A stretch of DNA of 64,000 nucleotides from an uncultured Actinomycetes bacterium (lineage in GTDB: Bacteria > Actinomycetota > Actinomycetes > Nanopelagicales > Nanopelagicaceae), in NCBI GenBank assembly GCA_903838295.1, contig CAILXX010000001.1:1-64000 (forward strand). Direction: 5' to 3'. The notes under the pieces were generated by a model. That model was not told the origin of the DNA. It searched no databases and was given only the letters and a program-made list of their open reading frames with translations. Position numbers and translations under genes: made by a program. This document shows, one piece after another, positions 51,019-61,516 of this stretch; positions within the stretch are counted from its first letter, which is position 1, and each line of letters starts with the position of its first letter.

Positions 51019-51952
51019 TCGCATCCTCCGCCCTATGCGCATATCCAACGAGATCAGAGAATGAATTGAAGCCTCGCTGCTCGCAGAGTACTTCTAACTC
51101 GTTCTTGACTCTTATAGAAGCGGTGGGATCTCCAAATGTTGCAGTACCGACAGAGACGGCCGAGGCGCCGGCTAAGACCAATTCCAATGCGTCGCGTCCG
51201 CAAGCAACTCCCCCCATTCCAAGAATTGGGACTTTAGGTAGAGCCGCATGTACTTGGTAAATCGCCCTTACTGCCACCGGCCTTATAGCCGGGCCAGAGA
51301 GTCCCCCTGTTTTTTGGGAAAGTTTTGGACGCATACTTGATGTATCAATGACCATGCCTAGCAAAGTATTGATGAGAGCTAATCCATCCGCACCCGCAGA
51401 GACAACACTTGTGGCAATCGAGACTATATCGGTCACATCTGGAGAGAGTTTGGCAATGATTGGTAGTTCTCCACCGATATTCCGACGAACAGTTGAAATA
51501 GCATCTGCCGCTGTGGCTGGATCACAAGCAAAAACTTGACCGCGGTTTTCGACATTTGGGCAAGAAATATTGACTTCTAGCGCACTTATCCCCGAAACGT
51601 GTCGTAACTTTCTTGCTAGAACCGCATAATCCTCAACGGTTTCACCAGCAATGCTCACAATAATTCTGGCACCTTGATCTCGCAACCAAGGGATGTCATT
51701 TTCTAAGAAAAGATCAATACCAGGACCTTGTAAGCCAATGGAATTCAACATCCCACTAGGAGTTTCGGCCATCCTTGGAGTAGCCCTACCGCTTCGTGGC
51801 TTAATCATGATTGACTTCGTGACGATCGCACCAAGATCGGTGAGATCAAAAAATTGACTCAATTCTTTACCAGAACCAGCACAACCAGATGCCGTGAAAA
51901 TTGGATTCGGGAACCGTCTGCCCGCAAGTGATGTGCTGAAATCTAAACTCAT
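51005..51952 (-). CDS. pyrD: Dihydroorotate dehydrogenase catalytic subunit, class 1B
   Basis: A 315-aa FMN-dependent barrel oxidising dihydroorotate to orotate. Signatures are RFPNPIFTASGCAGSGKELSQFFDL (about residues 13-37), ALEVNISCPNVENRG with the catalytic base Cys of the class 1 enzymes, and PILGMGGVACGRDALELVLAGA. Pairing with PyrK makes it class 1B, which reduces NAD rather than quinone. Its ATG overlaps the pyrK stop by 4 nt. Many high-GC actinobacteria use the membrane-bound class 2 enzyme instead. It overlaps pyrF downstream. Confidence 0.95.
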   Translation of the reverse strand: MSLDFSTSLAGRRFPNPIFTASGCAGSGKELSQFFDLTDLGAIVTKSIMIKPRSGRATPRMAETPSGMLNSIGLQGPGIDLFLENDIPWLRDQGARIIVSIAGETVEDYAVLARKLRHVSGISALEVNISCPNVENRGQVFACDPATAADAISTVRRNIGGELPIIAKLSPDVTDIVSIATSVVSAGADGLALINTLLGMVIDTSSMRPKLSQKTGGLSGPAIRPVAVRAIYQVHAALPKVPILGMGGVACGRDALELVLAGASAVSVGTATFGDPTASIRVKNELEVLCEQRGFNSFSDLVGYAHRAEDANEHE

Positions 51953-52797
51953 TTACCCCACACACCTTCAGGAATTTCTCGTGATGTAGTCCATGTGACT
52001 TTACTTCCATCCATCACTGGCCCATCAATGCACGTTCTAGTCATCCGGATGGTTCCATCATCTTGTAGAACGGGCAAGACGCAAGTCATGCATACGCCAA
52101 TGCCACACGCCATGGACTCTTCAACAGAACATTGATGAAGTACGTCAAAACTATCCGCAATCTTAGTGATCGCCTCCAGCATCGCCATAGGCCCGCAGGA
52201 ATAAATAATCTCCACGTCATTATCTTTGATAATCCGTGGAATAACATCGCTTACTCGCCCTTGCACTCCAGCACTTCCATCATCTGTTGTGATTGTCAGC
52301 GAACTCACAGAGCGTTTACCTTCTAAAGGCGCGTAGATCTTTGCAGCCGTACTGGCACCCAAAACCATATCTACTCTGCAGCCACGGGCTTTGAGCGTTT
52401 CGGCAAGCGCGAATAGAGGTGCCGAACCATATCCCCCACCTATCAGCAACGATCGAACAGGTTCGGTAGGAATTCCAAAAGATGTTCCCAAAGGTGCAAT
52501 GAGATCCACAGTGTCTCCGACTTTCTGTGAAGTTAACCAGGTACTACCTGCCCCGCTGGCAGCGACGACCAGTTCCAAGAGACCTTGACCATCCGCCCTT
52601 ATTGAAGACCTATAGATTGCAAACGCACGACGAAGAACCATGGATGAGGCCGGACCACCAACCGCGATAGCAACAAAGTTGCCTGGTCTTGCATGAGCGG
52701 CAAGGTCAGTGACGGCAAAAACCATGTGGTTATAGGATCCAACCTTTTTATTAGACAAGATTTCAGATGTGATCTGTTCGGCCTTTGGATTAATCAT
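51949..52797 (-). CDS. pyrK: Dihydroorotate dehydrogenase electron-transfer subunit
   Basis: A 282-aa FAD and [2Fe-2S] protein passing electrons from PyrD to NAD. The FAD domain (residues 1-95) has [10 protein letters not shown] (RxxS/Y-like FAD loop). The NAD domain has [17 protein letters not shown]. The iron-sulfur cysteines are in [20 protein letters not shown] and a later [11 protein letters not shown] chose ATG 52797, overlapping the carB stop (ATGA at 52794-52797); a longer frame to 52818 would lie inside carB. Length is slightly above the usual 250-260 aa. Confidence 0.94.
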   Translation of the reverse strand: MINPKAEQITSEILSNKKVGSYNHMVFAVTDLAAHARPGNFVAIAVGGPASSMVLRRAFAIYRSSIRADGQGLLELVVAASGAGSTWLTSQKVGDTVDLIAPLGTSFGIPTEPVRSLLIGGGYGSAPLFALAETLKARGCRVDMVLGASTAAKIYAPLEGKRSVSSLTITTDDGSAGVQGRVSDVIPRIIKDNDVEIIYSCGPMAMLEAITKIADSFDVLHQCSVEESMACGIGVCMTCVLPVLQDDGTIRMTRTCIDGPVMDGSKVTWTTSREIPEGVWGK

Positions 52798-55700
52798 CGC
52801 CCAACCTTCGCGTGCCATTTTTGTAAGGAAAGTACTGAGACATCTCGAAGTTTAAGTTCTGTTATGCCCGATACTGCTGCTTTAAATCCGGCAATCGTCG
52901 TGATAATCGGAATACCACGCTGGACTGAAGCAGTGCGAATCAACCAACCATCGTGACGGGTACCTCTGCCCAATGGCGTATTGATCACGAGGTCCACCAT
53001 GGATGTATTGATAATGTCCACTGCGGACAGTCCATCTCCAGAATCTGAGTTCTTACGGACTACCGTAGAAGCGACTCCATTTTTCGCCAGTAAGTCGTGA
53101 GTGCCGGCCGTAGTAAAGAGTTTGAAACCGAGATTTACAAGAGCCCGTGCTGGTTCGACACTGCCAGCTTTATCTCTCTCTGAAAGAGATAAGAATACAT
53201 TTCCTTCCATTGGCAAGGTGCCGAACGATGCGGTTTGACTCTTTGCATACGCTTCACCAAAAGTTTCTGCTATACCCATAACTTCACCAGTAGAACGCAT
53301 TTCAGGTCCCAAGACTGAGTCAACGCCCGTTCCATCAATACGTCTAAACCTATTCCAAGGCAGAACCGCTTCTTTGACAGAAACCCCGATAGCAACGCCG
53401 TCACCAGAGTGCGGAAGCAATCCTGACTCTCTCAATTCTGCAATCGAACGTCCGACCGAAATTAGCGCCGCAGCCTTTGCCAATTGAATTCCTGTAGCTT
53501 TACTAACAAATGGGACGGTTCGAGAAGCGCGAGGGTTTGCTTCAAGCACATACAGCGTTTCATCTGCTCGGGAGATAGCAAATTGAATATTGATAAGCCC
53601 TCTCACATCAACGCCACGAGCGATTTTGTCCGTGGCATCACGGATCTCCTGTTGCTTCGCTGGCAACAATGACATGCTCGGTAATACACAGGCGGAGTCT
53701 CCTGAGTGAATACCAGCTTCTTCAATATGCTCCATAGTTCCGGCTAAAAATAATTCCTTGCCATCGAATAGCGCATCAACATCTATCTCTATGGCATCGT
53801 CTAAGAACCGATCAATCAAAACAGGTTGATTAGGGGTGATTTCTGTGGCTTTTTCGATGAAACCTTTGAGTGATTCATCGTCATAGACGATCTCCATCCC
53901 ACGTCCACCGAGAACGAATGATGGACGAACCAAAACTGGGTAAGAAATCTCAGCGGCAACTTTCACTGCCTCGTCGTAAGATCTGGCCATTCCATATTTA
54001 GGTGCATTGAGATTATTTTCAATCAATATTCTGCCAAACTCGCCGCGGTCTTCGGCCATATCAATTGCATGTGGACTCGTCCCAAGAATTGTTACGCCAG
54101 CATCTAGCAAACCACGAGCAAGCCCCAAGGGTGTTTGCCCACCAAGTTGCGCAATGACTCCTACCACTGGTCCAGCCGCAGTCTCTGCTTCGACAACTTC
54201 TAGAACATCTTCGAGTGTTAATGGTTCGAAATAGAGTCGATCAGAAGTGTCGTAATCAGTTGAAACAGTCTCTGGATTGCAATTGATCATTATCGTTTCG
54301 TATCCCGCATCGCGAAGAGCAAACGCGGCATGCACACACGAATAATCAAACTCAAGCCCTTGGCCAATACGATTCGGACCGCTACCTAAGATGATTACTG
54401 CAGGTTTAGTCCTTGGCAATACTTCTGACTCAAGATCATAGGATGAATAATGGTAAGGAGTTTGCGATAAGAATTCTGCTGCGCAGGTATCGACCATCTT
54501 AAAAACTGGCCGTATTCCTAATGCATGTCGATCTAGTCGCACACTTGTTTCCGAGACATTCCTTAGATCTGCGATTTGCGCATCAGAAAATCCCATTGAT
54601 TTAGCCCTGCGCAGGAGTTGGGAATCGAGTGTTTGACTCTCACGGATCTCGTTAGCTGATTGATTAATTCCTTCAATTTGCGCCAGAAACCACGGATCTA
54701 TTTTCGTGATGGAATGAATGGTTTCGATCGAGGCCCCAAGCCACATCGCTCGTTGCACCTGTTGTAATCTAAATTCAGTTGGTATGCCAATCTTTGTGAG
54801 CAACGAATCAAGGTCTTCACCTTCAAAGTTCCAAGCAAATGTGGTTCCCTTTTTCTCGACGGAGCGCAGAGCCTTTTGGAGGGCTTCAGAGAAGGATCTC
54901 CCGATGGCCATGGCCTCACCGACAGATTTCATAGTTGTGGTTAATCGAGGATCTGCTTCTGGGAATTTCTCGAAAGCGAAACGAGGCACCTTTACGACTA
55001 TATAGTCAAGGGTGGGCTCGAATGAAGCAGGGGTACTTTTTGTGATGTCATTTTGAATCTCATCGAGTGTATAACCGATGGCCAACTTAGTAGCTATCTT
55101 CGCAATCGGAAACCCTGTTGCTTTTGATGCTAGTGCGGAAGAACGAGATACTCGAGGATTCATTTCGATAACAATTATCCGACCATCCTTCGGGTTCACC
55201 GCATATTGAATGTTACAACCGCCAGTTGCGACACCAACTTCACGAATAATTTCGATGGATAAATCACGGAGCTTCTGATACTCGACATCAGTTAGCGTCA
55301 GGGCGGGAGCTACAGTAATTGAGTCTCCAGTATGCACACCCATTGGATCGATATTCTCAATACTGCAAACGATCACTACGTTATCACGGTGATCTCGCAT
55401 CACCTCTAGTTCGTATTCTTTCCACCCCAAAATAGACTCTTCAAGGAGGACTTCATTTGTGGGACTGTGACGAAGTCCAGCGCCTGCTATAAGTTCAAGT
55501 TCGCTCTGATCGTAAGCGATACCGGAGCCCAATCCACCCATGGTGAAGGAAGGTCTCACCACGACTGGATAGTTCAACTCAACCGCTGCCGCTAGACAAT
55601 CGGACATCGAATGACAGATCCGGGATCTGGCCGATTCTCCACCAACTTTTGCAACAATTGTTTTGAATATTTCGCGGTCTTCACCGCGTTTGATCGCATC

Positions 55701-56060
55701 GACATTTGCCCCGATCAATTTCGTACCGAATTTTTCAAAAGATCCTCGGGCGTGCAAAGCCATGGCGGCGTTGAGCGCAGTCTGACCACCCAGAGTAGCT
55801 AAAACGGCTGATGGCTTTTCGATCGCCATGATCTTTTCAATGATCTCAGGTGTGATGGGTTCAATATATGTCGCGTCCGCAAACTCGGGATCGGTCATGA
55901 TCGTTGCTGGATTGGAGTTAATCAAGATAACTCGTATACCTTCTTCTCTGAGCACGCGGCAAGCCTGGACACCTGAATAGTCAAATTCGCAAGCCTGTCC
56001 GATGACGATTGGCCCAGAACCAATAACTAAGACACTCTCGATATCTTTATCTTTGGGCAT
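52794..56060 (-). CDS. carB: Carbamoyl-phosphate synthase large subunit
   Basis: A 1088-aa enzyme forming carbamoyl phosphate from ammonia, bicarbonate and two ATP. Two homologous halves are visible. The first begins [22 protein letters not shown] and contains [14 protein letters not shown] and [22 protein letters not shown]. The second has [37 protein letters not shown] and [20 protein letters not shown]. The C-terminal allosteric MGS domain (from about residue 930) probably responds to UMP. Its start overlaps carA by 14 nt and its stop overlaps pyrK by 4 nt. Length is standard. Confidence 0.97.
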   Translation of the reverse strand: MPKDKDIESVLVIGSGPIVIGQACEFDYSGVQACRVLREEGIRVILINSNPATIMTDPEFADATYIEPITPEIIEKIMAIEKPSAVLATLGGQTALNAAMALHARGSFEKFGTKLIGANVDAIKRGEDREIFKTIVAKVGGESARSRICHSMSDCLAAAVELNYPVVVRPSFTMGGLGSGIAYDQSELELIAGAGLRHSPTNEVLLEESILGWKEYELEVMRDHRDNVVIVCSIENIDPMGVHTGDSITVAPALTLTDVEYQKLRDLSIEIIREVGVATGGCNIQYAVNPKDGRIIVIEMNPRVSRSSALASKATGFPIAKIATKLAIGYTLDEIQNDITKSTPASFEPTLDYIVVKVPRFAFEKFPEADPRLTTTMKSVGEAMAIGRSFSEALQKALRSVEKKGTTFAWNFEGEDLDSLLTKIGIPTEFRLQQVQRAMWLGASIETIHSITKIDPWFLAQIEGINQSANEIRESQTLDSQLLRRAKSMGFSDAQIADLRNVSETSVRLDRHALGIRPVFKMVDTCAAEFLSQTPYHYSSYDLESEVLPRTKPAVIILGSGPNRIGQGLEFDYSCVHAAFALRDAGYETIMINCNPETVSTDYDTSDRLYFEPLTLEDVLEVVEAETAAGPVVGVIAQLGGQTPLGLARGLLDAGVTILGTSPHAIDMAEDRGEFGRILIENNLNAPKYGMARSYDEAVKVAAEISYPVLVRPSFVLGGRGMEIVYDDESLKGFIEKATEITPNQPVLIDRFLDDAIEIDVDALFDGKELFLAGTMEHIEEAGIHSGDSACVLPSMSLLPAKQQEIRDATDKIARGVDVRGLINIQFAISRADETLYVLEANPRASRTVPFVSKATGIQLAKAAALISVGRSIAELRESGLLPHSGDGVAIGVSVKEAVLPWNRFRRIDGTGVDSVLGPEMRSTGEVMGIAETFGEAYAKSQTASFGTLPMEGNVFLSLSERDKAGSVEPARALVNLGFKLFTTAGTHDLLAKNGVASTVVRKNSDSGDGLSAVDIINTSMVDLVINTPLGRGTRHDGWLIRTASVQRGIPIITTIAGFKAAVSGITELKLRDVSVLSLQKWHAKVGR

Positions 56061-57180
56061 GTGAAACCTTTGTTTTAGTCATGAGATCCGCAAAATGATC
56101 AAACAAGTAAGCCGCATCATGTGGGCCAGCAGCTGATTCTGGATGGTACTGAACGCTAAATGCAGGTCGTTCTAACAGCTCTAATCCCTCAACCACTCCA
56201 TCGTTAAGACAAATATGGCTGACAAATCCAGCGCCAAAGACAGTAGTGAAATTGCTTTCTGTCGGCGCAGCAACCGCGAATCCATGATTATGTGCCGTAA
56301 TTTCGACCTTACCATTCTGTAAATTCTTCACTGGCTGGTTTATGCCTCGATGACCGAACGGCAATTTGTATGTCTCAAAGCCCAACGCACGACCCAAAAT
56401 CTGGTGACCGAAACAAATTCCGAAAACTGGTATCTCCTCCAATAAGAACTCTCTTACCAATTCAACAACACTTGTCATGGTTGAAGGATCACCCGGACCA
56501 TTAGAAATAAAGAGTCCATCTGGATTGGAGGCCTTGATTTCTTCCACGGTAGCGGAGAGCGGGAATACGGTTACCGACATGCCTCGTTCAGACATCGATC
56601 GTGGTGTGGCGTTTTTTATCCCTAAATCTATTGCGGCGACGTGGAAAAGAGTTTCAACCCCAGCAGGCGGCGCCACTACATATTTCTGGGGTGTCGTAAC
56701 GTCATCAGCCAAAAAGGATCCCGCCATTGCCTCAGTAGATCGAACCTTTATGACCATCTCCTCTCGAGTCAGGTCGGATCCAGAAAAAATCCCCATACGC
56801 ATCGCACCTCGATCGCGCAGGTGACGCGTTATCGCGCGAGTGTCAACGCCTGCAATTCCAACAACTCCAGTGGCAATTAAGTCATCTTCTAATGAACGTT
56901 GAGACCGCCAATTGCTTGGAGCAGGGCTAGGATTTCGCACAACGAAACCTGCGACCCAGATCTTTGAGGATTCCATATCAGTGTCGTTCATCCCAGTATT
57001 ACCAATATGTGGTGCCGTCATGATCACAATTTGCTTATGATAAGAAGGATCCGTCAGAGTCTCTTGATATCCAGTCATACCCGTTGAGAAAACTGCCTCT
57101 CCGAATGCTTCACCGATTGATGCCCAGCTAGTTCCTTCGAAGACTGTCCCGTCATCTAGGACTAAATATGCTTCACTCAC
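56047..57180 (-). CDS. carA: Carbamoyl-phosphate synthase small subunit
   Basis: A 377-aa glutaminase subunit delivering ammonia to CarB. The N-terminal domain has [23 protein letters not shown] and [18 protein letters not shown]. The C-terminal class I amidotransferase has the nucleophile in [29 protein letters not shown] and the catalytic His-Glu in [17 protein letters not shown] chose GTG 57180 with an AAAGG site upstream, overlapping the pyrC stop by 8 nt. ATG 57204 or a frame to 57228 would extend further into pyrC. Arginine synthesis would share its product. Confidence 0.95.
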   Translation of the reverse strand: MSEAYLVLDDGTVFEGTSWASIGEAFGEAVFSTGMTGYQETLTDPSYHKQIVIMTAPHIGNTGMNDTDMESSKIWVAGFVVRNPSPAPSNWRSQRSLEDDLIATGVVGIAGVDTRAITRHLRDRGAMRMGIFSGSDLTREEMVIKVRSTEAMAGSFLADDVTTPQKYVVAPPAGVETLFHVAAIDLGIKNATPRSMSERGMSVTVFPLSATVEEIKASNPDGLFISNGPGDPSTMTSVVELVREFLLEEIPVFGICFGHQILGRALGFETYKLPFGHRGINQPVKNLQNGKVEITAHNHGFAVAAPTESNFTTVFGAGFVSHICLNDGVVEGLELLERPAFSVQYHPESAAGPHDAAYLFDHFADLMTKTKVSHAQR

Positions 57181-58492
57181 TGCGCACCTTTGAATTTCCT
57201 TCATAGCGGTTTCCGGTAATTTGACCATTATTCACTACATGCACCCCGTTGAAGAAGGTATGCACGACCGTGGCAGGAAGTTCCATCCCATGAAATGGGG
57301 TATTCACGCTGCGCGAGGATGACTTACTCCGATCGACCGACCAACGACTATCCGGATCGATGATCGTCAGGTTTGCTGCGCCTCCAACGGCTAATCGTCC
57401 ATGTTCTGTGTAACCGGCGATTTGGGCAGGTGTGGTGGACATTACGGAGGAAAGTCTGGCCCAATCCATTAACTTCGTCGAGATCATCGACTCCACGACG
57501 ACTGAAAGCGCAGTCTCTAAGCCCAACATTCCAAATGCTGCTGCATTCCATTCGCACTCTTTATCTTCGATCGGATGCGGAGCGTGATCTGTTGCAACGA
57601 TGTCAATCGTCCCATCGGCTAACCCGGTGCGAAGAGCTAGTACATCACTCTGGGTACGCAGCGGTGGATTCACTTTATATACGGCATCATAACTTTCTGC
57701 CAAGGTATCCGTGAGAAGGAGGTGATGTGGCGTTACTTCTGCCGTAACTTTGATTCCTTGCGATTTAGCCCAACGAACAAGTTCGACACCACCAGCTGTG
57801 GTTAAGTGGCAGATATGCAATCTGCTTCCAACGTAGTGAGCGATCAGAATATCTCGAGCAATGATCGATTCTTCTGCGATTGAAGGCCAACCTTTTAAGC
57901 CGAGTTTTGAAGAAACTACACCTTCATTCATTTGTGAGTCACGTGTCAGTGCAGGTTCTTGGGCATGCTGAGCGATGATTCCATCAAAGCTCTTAACGTA
58001 CTCCAACGCTCGACGCATCATTAAGGGATCACTCACACAATTGCCATCATCACTAAAGATGCGAACCTTTGCAGCAGACTGAGCCATCGCCGACATCTCT
58101 GCCATGACCTCGCCTTTGAGACCCACCGTGACGGCGCCGATTGGGAAGACATCGCATATACCGGCTTCGCGCCCGAGTCGAGCTACCTGTTCCACAACCC
58201 CAGCAGTATCTGCTACGGGTGAGGTATTCGCCATCGCTGATAGAGCGGTATATCCGCCTCGAGCTGCTGCCTGACTCCCTGAGAGAACCGTCTCGGAATT
58301 CTCTTTTCCTGGCTCTCGCAAATGTGTATGTAGATCTACGAAACCCGGAAGAACGAGTTTCTTGGCGACATCTACAACTTCATATGCACCTGTTAGGTCA
58401 GATCCTATTTCATAGATCCGTCCATCAGTTATTGCGATATCTACAATGTGATCATCCAACATCCGTGCGTTTTTGATCAGTACCTGGGTCAT
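57173..58492 (-). CDS. pyrC: Dihydroorotase
   Basis: A 439-aa zinc amidohydrolase (type I dihydroorotase) cyclising carbamoyl-aspartate to dihydroorotate. Zinc ligands appear in [21 protein letters not shown] (HxH), the [18 protein letters not shown] segment, [16 protein letters not shown] and [14 protein letters not shown] (Asp). The N-terminal small beta domain has [18 protein letters not shown]. Its ATG overlaps the pyrB stop by 4 nt. Length is normal. The membrane protein gene often found between pyrC and carA in mycobacteria is missing here. Confidence 0.95.
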   Translation of the reverse strand: MTQVLIKNARMLDDHIVDIAITDGRIYEIGSDLTGAYEVVDVAKKLVLPGFVDLHTHLREPGKENSETVLSGSQAAARGGYTALSAMANTSPVADTAGVVEQVARLGREAGICDVFPIGAVTVGLKGEVMAEMSAMAQSAAKVRIFSDDGNCVSDPLMMRRALEYVKSFDGIIAQHAQEPALTRDSQMNEGVVSSKLGLKGWPSIAEESIIARDILIAHYVGSRLHICHLTTAGGVELVRWAKSQGIKVTAEVTPHHLLLTDTLAESYDAVYKVNPPLRTQSDVLALRTGLADGTIDIVATDHAPHPIEDKECEWNAAAFGMLGLETALSVVVESMISTKLMDWARLSSVMSTTPAQIAGYTEHGRLAVGGAANLTIIDPDSRWSVDRSKSSSRSVNTPFHGMELPATVVHTFFNGVHVVNNGQITGNRYEGNSKVRSE

Positions 58493-59442
58493 ACGAGGAC
58501 TCCTTCCGTTGGAATTCTGGTACCACCAAGAAGGAGATACAGCACAGCCATACGTACCAGGATTCCATTAGCCACTTGCTCCAAAATAACCGATTGTGGA
58601 CTATCCGCACTTGCTGCAGAAATCTCTAGCCCTCGATTCATCGGTCCGGGATGCATAATGATTGCCTCCTTCTTTAACGCTGCCAGGCGTTGAGCACCAA
58701 GCCCAAAGTCTCGTGAATATTCTCTCTCAGAAGGGAAAAAGGAATCATTCATTCGTTCACTTTGGATCCGAAGCATCATGACTGCATCCAATGTCCCGAT
58801 AACCTCATCCAAACTATGCGAAACCTGGACTGGCCATTGACTGACGCCAATCGGAAGTAATGTGGGTGGCGCAATTAAAGTAACGGTCGCGCCCAATTTG
58901 TTTAGAAGTATTACATTGCTTCGTGCCACTCTGGAATGCAGGATGTCTCCAACTATTCCCACATGTAATCCAGAAAAATCATTCTCGTGATCCGGAAAAT
59001 GAGCTCTAATCGTGTACGCATCCAATAACGCTTGTGTAGGGTGTTCATGCATGCCATCGCCAGCATTCACCACAGCTGATTGAATCCATCCGGACTCTGC
59101 GAGTCGCTTTGCCGCACCAGATGCGCTGTGCCTGATGACGATGAGATCTGCACCCATAGCTTCTAGGGTCTGAGCTGTATCTTTAAGACTTTCACCTTTG
59201 CTCACGCTCGAACCTTTGGCGGAGAAACTGATCACGTCAGCAGAGAGTCGCTTCGCGGCCGCCTCAAAGCTAAGTCGCGTACGAGTAGAGTCTTCGAAGA
59301 AGAGATTTACCACTGTACGACCTCGTAGGGTCGGAAGCTTCTTCATCGGCCCATCCGTTATTCGCGCTAATTCCCGAGCTGTATTCAATATCTCTACGAT
59401 GCTGGCCGAATCAAGGTCCTGGATAGAAAGTAGATTTTTCAC
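58489..59442 (-). CDS. pyrB: Aspartate carbamoyltransferase catalytic subunit
   Basis: A 317-aa trimeric enzyme joining carbamoyl phosphate and aspartate. The carbamoyl phosphate loop is [23 protein letters not shown] (about residues 47-69), followed by the [12 protein letters not shown] and [22 protein letters not shown] active-site segments. [17 protein letters not shown] lies near the C-terminus. No PyrI regulatory subunit gene is present, so control is expected through PyrR and CarB. It overlaps pyrR by 4 nt and pyrC by 4 nt. Confidence 0.96.
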   Translation of the reverse strand: MKNLLSIQDLDSASIVEILNTARELARITDGPMKKLPTLRGRTVVNLFFEDSTRTRLSFEAAAKRLSADVISFSAKGSSVSKGESLKDTAQTLEAMGADLIVIRHSASGAAKRLAESGWIQSAVVNAGDGMHEHPTQALLDAYTIRAHFPDHENDFSGLHVGIVGDILHSRVARSNVILLNKLGATVTLIAPPTLLPIGVSQWPVQVSHSLDEVIGTLDAVMMLRIQSERMNDSFFPSEREYSRDFGLGAQRLAALKKEAIIMHPGPMNRGLEISAASADSPQSVILEQVANGILVRMAVLYLLLGGTRIPTEGVLV

Positions 59443-59963
59443 AGTAATCCAATTTCTACTTGATCGATTCCATCGATCTCATGAAGTTGTACCTTCACGA
59501 TTTCCTGTGCATTGGTTGGAATGTTCTTTCCTACATAATCTGCACGAATAGGAAGTTCGCGGTGTCCTCGGTCAATAAGAACTGCTAACTGGACGGAGCT
59601 AGGTCGTCCCAACTCCCCGATAGCGTCGAGCGCCGCCCTGATAGTGCGACCCGAGAAAAGAACATCATCGATAAGGACCAAGTGCTTTCCATCGATGCCC
59701 TCAGAAGGAATTTGCGTTCCCATGAGCGGACGAGGCGGTTTAAGACGAAGGTCATCTCTGTGCATTGTTATATCAAGTGTGCCCACAGGTACTGAAGAGT
59801 CGATGGTTGCTAAAAAAGCACCAATTCGCTGGGCCAACGTCACTCCACGAGTAGGTATCCCCATTAAGAGAACATTATTTAGCCCGTGATTGCGTTCGAT
59901 TATCTCGTGTGAAATCCGCTTCAAAGAGCGATCAATCTCGCTCTGTTCCAGCACAATGCTCAT
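59439..59963 (-). CDS. pyrR: PyrR, pyrimidine operon regulator / uracil phosphoribosyltransferase
   Basis: A 174-aa protein of the PRTase fold that binds pyr mRNA when UMP is high and often retains weak uracil phosphoribosyltransferase activity. Seen are [28 protein letters not shown] at the N-terminus and the PRPP motif [19 protein letters not shown] (about residues 93-111). A basic [12 protein letters not shown] segment is also present. I chose ATG 59963 with AAGGAG 5 nt upstream; the longer frame to 60023 includes the leader hairpin. It is the first gene of the pyrR-B-C-carA-carB-pyrK-D-F operon. A PyrR-type hairpin in its own leader suggests autoregulation. Confidence 0.95.
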   Translation of the reverse strand: MSIVLEQSEIDRSLKRISHEIIERNHGLNNVLLMGIPTRGVTLAQRIGAFLATIDSSVPVGTLDITMHRDDLRLKPPRPLMGTQIPSEGIDGKHLVLIDDVLFSGRTIRAALDAIGELGRPSSVQLAVLIDRGHRELPIRADYVGKNIPTNAQEIVKVQLHEIDGIDQVEIGLL

Positions 59964-59970
59964 TAAATCT

Positions 59971-60002
59971 CCTTCGCCGTCTCTCAGGACGTTCGTTAAA
60001 GG
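59971..60002 (-). promoter_or_regulatory. PyrR-type RNA-binding hairpin over the pyrR ribosome binding site
   Basis: On the minus strand, CGTCCTGAGAGACG (59991-59978) fits the PyrR binding-loop consensus ARUCCNGNGAGGYU. The outer stem bases change in a pairing way: C-G for A-U, and U-A for U-G. Below it, CCTT (60002-59999) pairs with AAGG (59974-59971), which is part of the AAGGAG ribosome binding site of pyrR. Purine-rich unpaired bases lie on the 5' side, as in known sites. There is no terminator, so repression of translation, as described for mycobacteria, is the likely mechanism. Confidence 0.7.
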
Positions 60003-60068
60003 AATACTCGGCGTTAGCCGCATGCAAAGGATAGCAGGTCTCTGGCGTTGGAAACCAACCCGACTCTG

Positions 60069-60476
60069 TTAGAGCGGTATGACCGACTTTAGAGTAATTA
60101 TCCGACCAAGAACGCCGTTAATGAAGCCAGCAGAGTCAGCTGTCGATATCTCCTGAGCGATCTCAACCGCTTCATTGACTGCGATTTTGTCATCCAATTC
60201 TGGCAGCCAGAGAATTTCAAAGAGCGCAATCCTGAGTAAATTACGATCGATAGCCGGCATCCGATCCATATCCCAACCCTGCGAATATGTATGAATTAAC
60301 TCGTCAATCTTTTCGCGATGCTCGCCCACTCCGGAGATCAATGAGCGAACATAGTCAGCTTGTGAGAGATCATCCCCCGGCCGTTCATTGAGGAGTTCTA
60401 AGGCGCTGACAGAACGCAAATCTGCTTCGAAAAGTAGGTCAAGAGCACGTTTACGTGCTTTACGGCGAGCTGTCAT
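60069..60476 (-). CDS. nusB: Transcription antitermination protein NusB
   Basis: A 135-aa all-helical RNA-binding protein acting with NusE (S10) in rRNA transcription antitermination. Motifs are RRKARKRALDLLFEADLRSVSALELL at the N-terminus, RMPAIDRNLLRIALFEILWLPELDDKIAVNEAVEIA (about residues 74-110) and GFINGVLGRI. Length is standard. GGAGAG lies 6 nt before the ATG. It follows efp by 27 bp and is followed by a 105-bp gap that contains the pyrR leader. The efp-nusB-pyrR order is typical of actinobacteria. Confidence 0.95.
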   Translation of the reverse strand: MTARRKARKRALDLLFEADLRSVSALELLNERPGDDLSQADYVRSLISGVGEHREKIDELIHTYSQGWDMDRMPAIDRNLLRIALFEILWLPELDDKIAVNEAVEIAQEISTADSAGFINGVLGRIITLKSVIPL

Positions 60477-60503
60477 CCGTTCTCTCCTGAGGTACTGCAG
60501 AAA

Positions 60504-61067
60504 TCAGGAATTAGCGCGTCCAAGATAAGCGCCTGTTCGAGTATCAACCAGAATCTTCTCATCCTGTTTGATGAAGAGAGGAACTTGTACTTGTATACCC
60601 GTCTCTACTGTTGCTGGTTTAGTGCCACCAGAAGAACGATCGCCCTGTAATCCTGGCTCGGTGTAAGTAACGGTCAGTTCGACGGAAGCCGCAAGTTCGA
60701 TGTAGAGCGGGTTGCCCTCATGAATCGCAACAACCGCCTCCGCATTTTCCAATAAATAGTCCGAAGCATCACCAACTACCTCTGGCGAAATATTGAGCTG
60801 ATCGTAATTTTGGGTATCCATGAAAATGAAGCCTTCGCCGTCGCGGTACAAGAATTGCATATCGCGCTTCTCGAGTTGAGCGACTTCCACTTTGAGACCT
60901 GCGTTAAAAGTGCGATCGATAACCTTGCCACCAGGAACCAATTTCAACTTCGTACGAACGAAGGCTGGTCCCTTTCCCGGCTTAACGTGCTGAAATTCCA
61001 CGACGGTCCAAAGCTTTCCCTCTACTTCGAGGGTCATTCCATTCTTGAGGTCATTTGTAGTAGCCAT
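60504..61067 (-). CDS. efp: Translation elongation factor P
   Basis: A 187-aa three-domain beta-barrel protein that relieves ribosome stalling at polyproline stretches. The N-terminal KOW-like domain has [36 protein letters not shown], with the loop Lys (about residue 32) in PGKGPA. Domains II and III contain [20 protein letters not shown] and [25 protein letters not shown]. No modification enzyme is seen. A TATTCT box ends 6 nt before the ATG, so it probably has a leaderless promoter although aroQ is only 20 bp upstream. Confidence 0.96.
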   Translation of the reverse strand: MATTNDLKNGMTLEVEGKLWTVVEFQHVKPGKGPAFVRTKLKLVPGGKVIDRTFNAGLKVEVAQLEKRDMQFLYRDGEGFIFMDTQNYDQLNISPEVVGDASDYLLENAEAVVAIHEGNPLYIELAASVELTVTYTEPGLQGDRSSGGTKPATVETGIQVQVPLFIKQDEKILVDTRTGAYLGRANS

Positions 61068-61073
61068 TGCAGA

Positions 61074-61079
61074 AGAATA
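61074..61079 (-). promoter_or_regulatory. Putative -10 box (TATTCT) of efp-nusB, leaderless
   Basis: On the minus strand TATTCT ends 6 nt before the efp ATG at 61067. The same hexamer and spacing precede aroH. Confidence 0.5.
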
Positions 61080-61087
61080 CCTGAACC

Positions 61088-61516
61088 TTAGATCAACTCT
61101 TTCATCGCTATTAGAGCCAACCGGTATGAATTAGGCCCAAAGCCCCCAATGGTCCCGTTAGCGACTCCAGATATCACCGAAGTGTGACGAAACTCCTCTC
61201 GAGCCAATGGATTGCTGAGGTGAACTTCAATGAGCGGGGCGGTCAACATTGCCGCCGCATCCCTTATCGCATACGAGTAATGAGTGAATGCTGCTGGATT
61301 GAAAATAACTGGAATCTTTCCATCCGCGGCCTCATGAAGCCACGAGATCAATTGCACTTCACTATCGCTCTGCCTGACTTCAGCTTGGAAACCAAGCTCG
61401 GTGGCACAGTCAGCGATGTAGGAACTCAGTTGGGGGAAAGTCATTTCGCCGTATATCTTTGAATCCCGGAGATCCAGACGACCCAGGTTAGGACCATTGA
61501 GAACGAGGATCTTCAT
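61088..61516 (-). CDS. aroQ: 3-Dehydroquinate dehydratase, type II
   Basis: A 142-aa dodecameric enzyme dehydrating 3-dehydroquinate, step three of the shikimate pathway. Motifs are [22 protein letters not shown] (active-site Asn and Tyr), [35 protein letters not shown] (active-site His) and [22 protein letters not shown] chose ATG 61516, overlapping the aroB stop (ATGA). A frame to 61573 lies inside aroB. Length matches the family. It is the final aro gene in the aroC-K-B-Q run. Confidence 0.96.
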   Translation of the reverse strand: MKILVLNGPNLGRLDLRDSKIYGEMTFPQLSSYIADCATELGFQAEVRQSDSEVQLISWLHEAADGKIPVIFNPAAFTHYSYAIRDAAAMLTAPLIEVHLSNPLAREEFRHTSVISGVANGTIGGFGPNSYRLALIAMKELI

